Shown: piece after piece, positions 5,694 through 7,177 of the stretch | Layout of the letters: every line of letters starts with the position of its first letter | Position numbering within the stretch: the first letter of the stretch is position 1 | NCBI GenBank assembly: GCA_019308985.1 | Contig: JAFDHB010000173.1 | Span: 1 to 7,177, forward strand | DNA length: 7,177 nucleotides | Source: Deltaproteobacteria bacterium | GTDB taxonomy: Bacteria > Desulfobacterota > DSM-4660 > Desulfatiglandales > HGW-15 | Reading direction: 5' to 3' | The notes under the pieces: model-generated | What the model was told of the DNA's origin: nothing | The model's input: only the letters and a program-made list of their open reading frames with translations | Database searches by the model: none | Program-made: the position numbers and the translations under genes

Positions 5694-6561
5694 ATCCCTT
5701 GCACACCCGCTCAAAAACCGCTGGTTCAATATTTCCTCTCCCCTGGTAACCAACCCCGAGTATGCGATTCTTCTCCTCTACATGCCACAGCCGGAAACGC
5801 CGCAGGGAGGGCTTCAAGTTTGTGATGCACCTAACCCGGCCAAAGAAGGTTGAAGCAGGCTCCGGCTTCCACTCCAGGCCATCCATTTTCGGGGTCCGGA
5901 TCTTTCGAAATTGCTTCTTGTGCAAATAGGGCAACTTCTCCAGGAAGGAGAAAAGGCCAGCCTCGTCCATCAGGGCCGATGCCGGGGCCCACCTGTGCAG
6001 GGTAATCTTCTGGGCCTTTCGTGAAAACACCATCTCAAACTCCCCCGCCTCAAAGCGGTGCTTGGTCAACTTGTAGGCACCAGGGACCAGGACACGAATA
6101 TCGAAAACCGCCCAAAGCACCCAGTCGTCCGTTCGGTGGTCTTGAAAGGATTCCAATATACGGGATGAAACCGCGTCTCCTGTGCCGGGCTTCCCCTTTT
6201 CAAAGAATTGAAGGGCAGTGACTCTCTTGCAGGTGGGGCAGTATATGATCAGGCCTTTGCCCCGCAGACCTTCTCCTTTCCAAGAAAACCCAAAGGCCCT
6301 GAAAGGCTTCAGGGTCTCCCGCCATGCCTGCGGCAATGCAATCTCCCGAATCAAGCCCCTCAATTGCTTGTCCTGGCCTGACTTTAGTTTCTTCAGTTGA
6401 TCCTTGGGAGAAAATACCCCTTTTATGGGCCTTGACCGGAGCTCCATGACAGGGCCGAATTCGTCTTCGAGCATGACGTAGCCTGGTCCCAACTTTGCCA
6501 TGTCCCACTCAGAGGGCATCACAAAGCGGACGCCGTCCCAGGCAAATTCCTTCCATATCAT
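5680..6561 (-). CDS. Conserved-looking protein of unknown function with internal duplication
   Basis: 293 residues, soluble, no signal peptide or membrane segment. I do not recognise a named family. The N-terminus WKEFAWDGVRFVMPSEWDMA followed by GYVMLEDEFGPVMELR looks like a small beta domain. A similar pattern returns at 150-191 (WAVFDIRVLVPGAYKL, then GEFEMVFSRKAQKITLHRW), so the protein seems to hold two copies of one fold, with Pro16 and Pro160 equivalent. Between them YCPTCKR (Cys108, Cys111) could be half of a metal site or a disulphide. The C-terminal part is basic with several aromatics and ends in KGYVCI. ATG 6561 is used because the first domain starts right there; no good ribosome site is visible. 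It lies 64 nt after the gene entering from the right and overlaps the PqqD-like gene, so the three probably form one leftward operon. Confidence 0.7.
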   Translation of the reverse strand: MIWKEFAWDGVRFVMPSEWDMAKLGPGYVMLEDEFGPVMELRSRPIKGVFSPKDQLKKLKSGQDKQLRGLIREIALPQAWRETLKPFRAFGFSWKGEGLRGKGLIIYCPTCKRVTALQFFEKGKPGTGDAVSSRILESFQDHRTDDWVLWAVFDIRVLVPGAYKLTKHRFEAGEFEMVFSRKAQKITLHRWAPASALMDEAGLFSFLEKLPYLHKKQFRKIRTPKMDGLEWKPEPASTFFGRVRCITNLKPSLRRFRLWHVEEKNRILGVGYQGRGNIEPAVFERVCKGYVCI

Positions 6562-6625
6562 GTTACAGGCGACTCGCTTTACCCGAACGGGCAGGCAAAC
6601 ATTCGCTCCCGGATCCGTGAAACCA

Positions 6626-7177
6626 CTAGCGGGGGATGAATCGTTCCATATCCTCCTTCTGCCATTTCATGCCCCCTTGCCTCCCGTCCGCGGGCTTCTT
6701 GTATTCCGGGTGTTTCTTCTTGTAGCAATTCAGTTCCTCTTCCAGCAAGTTGGTCATGGTGATCTTTACCGAGTTTCCTATCTTTTCCTCCACGTCCTTG
6801 GTATTGTGCTGGAGGATAAGACTTATCCTATTGTTCTCCTCGTCCACGAACGACCACTTCCATGCAATTACCACGTGGAATGGATCTCCCCTCCACTCGG
6901 AAGGCTCCCCAAACCTTTCTTCAAAAAGTTTCAGCAGCTTCTTGTAGAAGCCCTTGGAAGAATCCGCATACTTCAACTTTATCCTTACTATTCTCCCCGG
7001 TTCAAAGCAGGTGCCATAGGCTATGATCCCGCTCTTGAACCCCGCCTGGGGCCCTATTTGCACCTCCCGTATGTACTCCATATACCGTGTGGGTAACGAG
7101 GTCTCCATGCGGACCCTATCCTTGTACTGCTCAATGTTCGCGCCAAGGACAAAGCCTGCAATACCGTGTGGTACGCC
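6626..7177 (-). CDS. Unknown protein, partial (N-terminus beyond the right edge)
   Basis: The frame stays open from the stop at 6626-6628 to the window end, giving 183 residues. The first residues in the window, GVPHGIAGFVLGANIEQYKD, look coding, so the ATG at 7108 is internal and the real start lies outside. Visible pieces are MEYIREVQIG, GFKSGIIAYGTC, PGRIVRIKLKYADSS, then FGEPSEWRGDPFHVVIAWKW, ISLILQHNTKD and EEKIGNSVKITMTN. The alternation of short strands with charged turns suggests a compact beta-rich domain. The last 30 residues are charged and probably disordered. I have the impression of a conserved hypothetical family common in Desulfobacterota but cannot name it. Several Trp and the single Cys give no clear catalytic set. 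It is the first visible gene of the leftward operon. Confidence 0.75.
   Translation of the reverse strand, partial: GVPHGIAGFVLGANIEQYKDRVRMETSLPTRYMEYIREVQIGPQAGFKSGIIAYGTCFEPGRIVRIKLKYADSSKGFYKKLLKLFEERFGEPSEWRGDPFHVVIAWKWSFVDEENNRISLILQHNTKDVEEKIGNSVKITMTNLLEEELNCYKKKHPEYKKPADGRQGGMKWQKEDMERFIPR

Noticed and set aside
6500..7096. 198-codon plus-strand frame over the two unknown minus-strand genes
   Set aside because: Low-complexity Leu/Phe/Pro-rich product that spans the gap between two genes on the other strand; the minus-strand products look far more protein-like.

Overview
The window reads as bacterial chromosome with dense, operon-like packing. Base composition is near balanced, and AGG (Arg) and ATA (Ile) codons are frequent. 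The gene types (CgeB-like glycosyltransferase, ABC exporter, stand-alone cyclic-nucleotide-binding-fold protein, RsbW/STAS pair, PqqD-like protein) fit an anaerobic Desulfobacterota (deltaproteobacterial) type genome. That assignment is an impression from codon use and gene content only. I see no rRNA, tRNA, CRISPR array, transposase or integrase.

Left, plus strand (1-1041): the last 38 codons of one glycosyltransferase, then a complete CgeB-like glycosyltransferase whose start overlaps the previous stop by 8 nt. This looks like the tail of a surface-glycan or protein-glycosylation locus.

Middle, plus strand (1042-4203): an 839-residue ABC exporter and, overlapping its end by 29 nt, a 175-residue protein with a cyclic-nucleotide-binding-type fold and no DNA-binding domain. 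A perfect 20-bp hairpin 7 nt past the stop closes this unit. The exporter is odd. Its ATP-binding domain has about 235 extra residues between the Q-loop and the LSGGQ signature, and within that insert the segment that normally follows the Q-loop recurs twice.

Centre, plus strand (4204-5314): a separate unit with an RsbW/SpoIIAB-type HATPase anti-sigma (switch) kinase and a STAS anti-sigma-factor antagonist with an intact phosphorylatable serine motif. No sigma factor and no PP2C phosphatase are visible. A 26-codon reading frame right after the STAS gene may be a peptide gene or the stump of a lost downstream gene.

Right, minus strand (5307-7177, transcribed leftwards): a gene entering from the right edge, then a 293-residue unknown protein with an apparent internal duplication and a CxxC pair, then a PqqD-like protein. 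The last two overlap by 14 nt. The PqqD gene converges on the STAS unit, and its 3' end carries a perfect 16-bp hairpin inside codons.

Working model (inference): the left and middle genes make and export a glycan or glycoconjugate, with a nucleotide-sensing or partner-switching module controlling export or expression. The right-hand operon is a separate, undescribed set in which a PqqD-fold protein may bind a partner peptide or protein. Nothing in the sequence ties the two halves together beyond adjacency.
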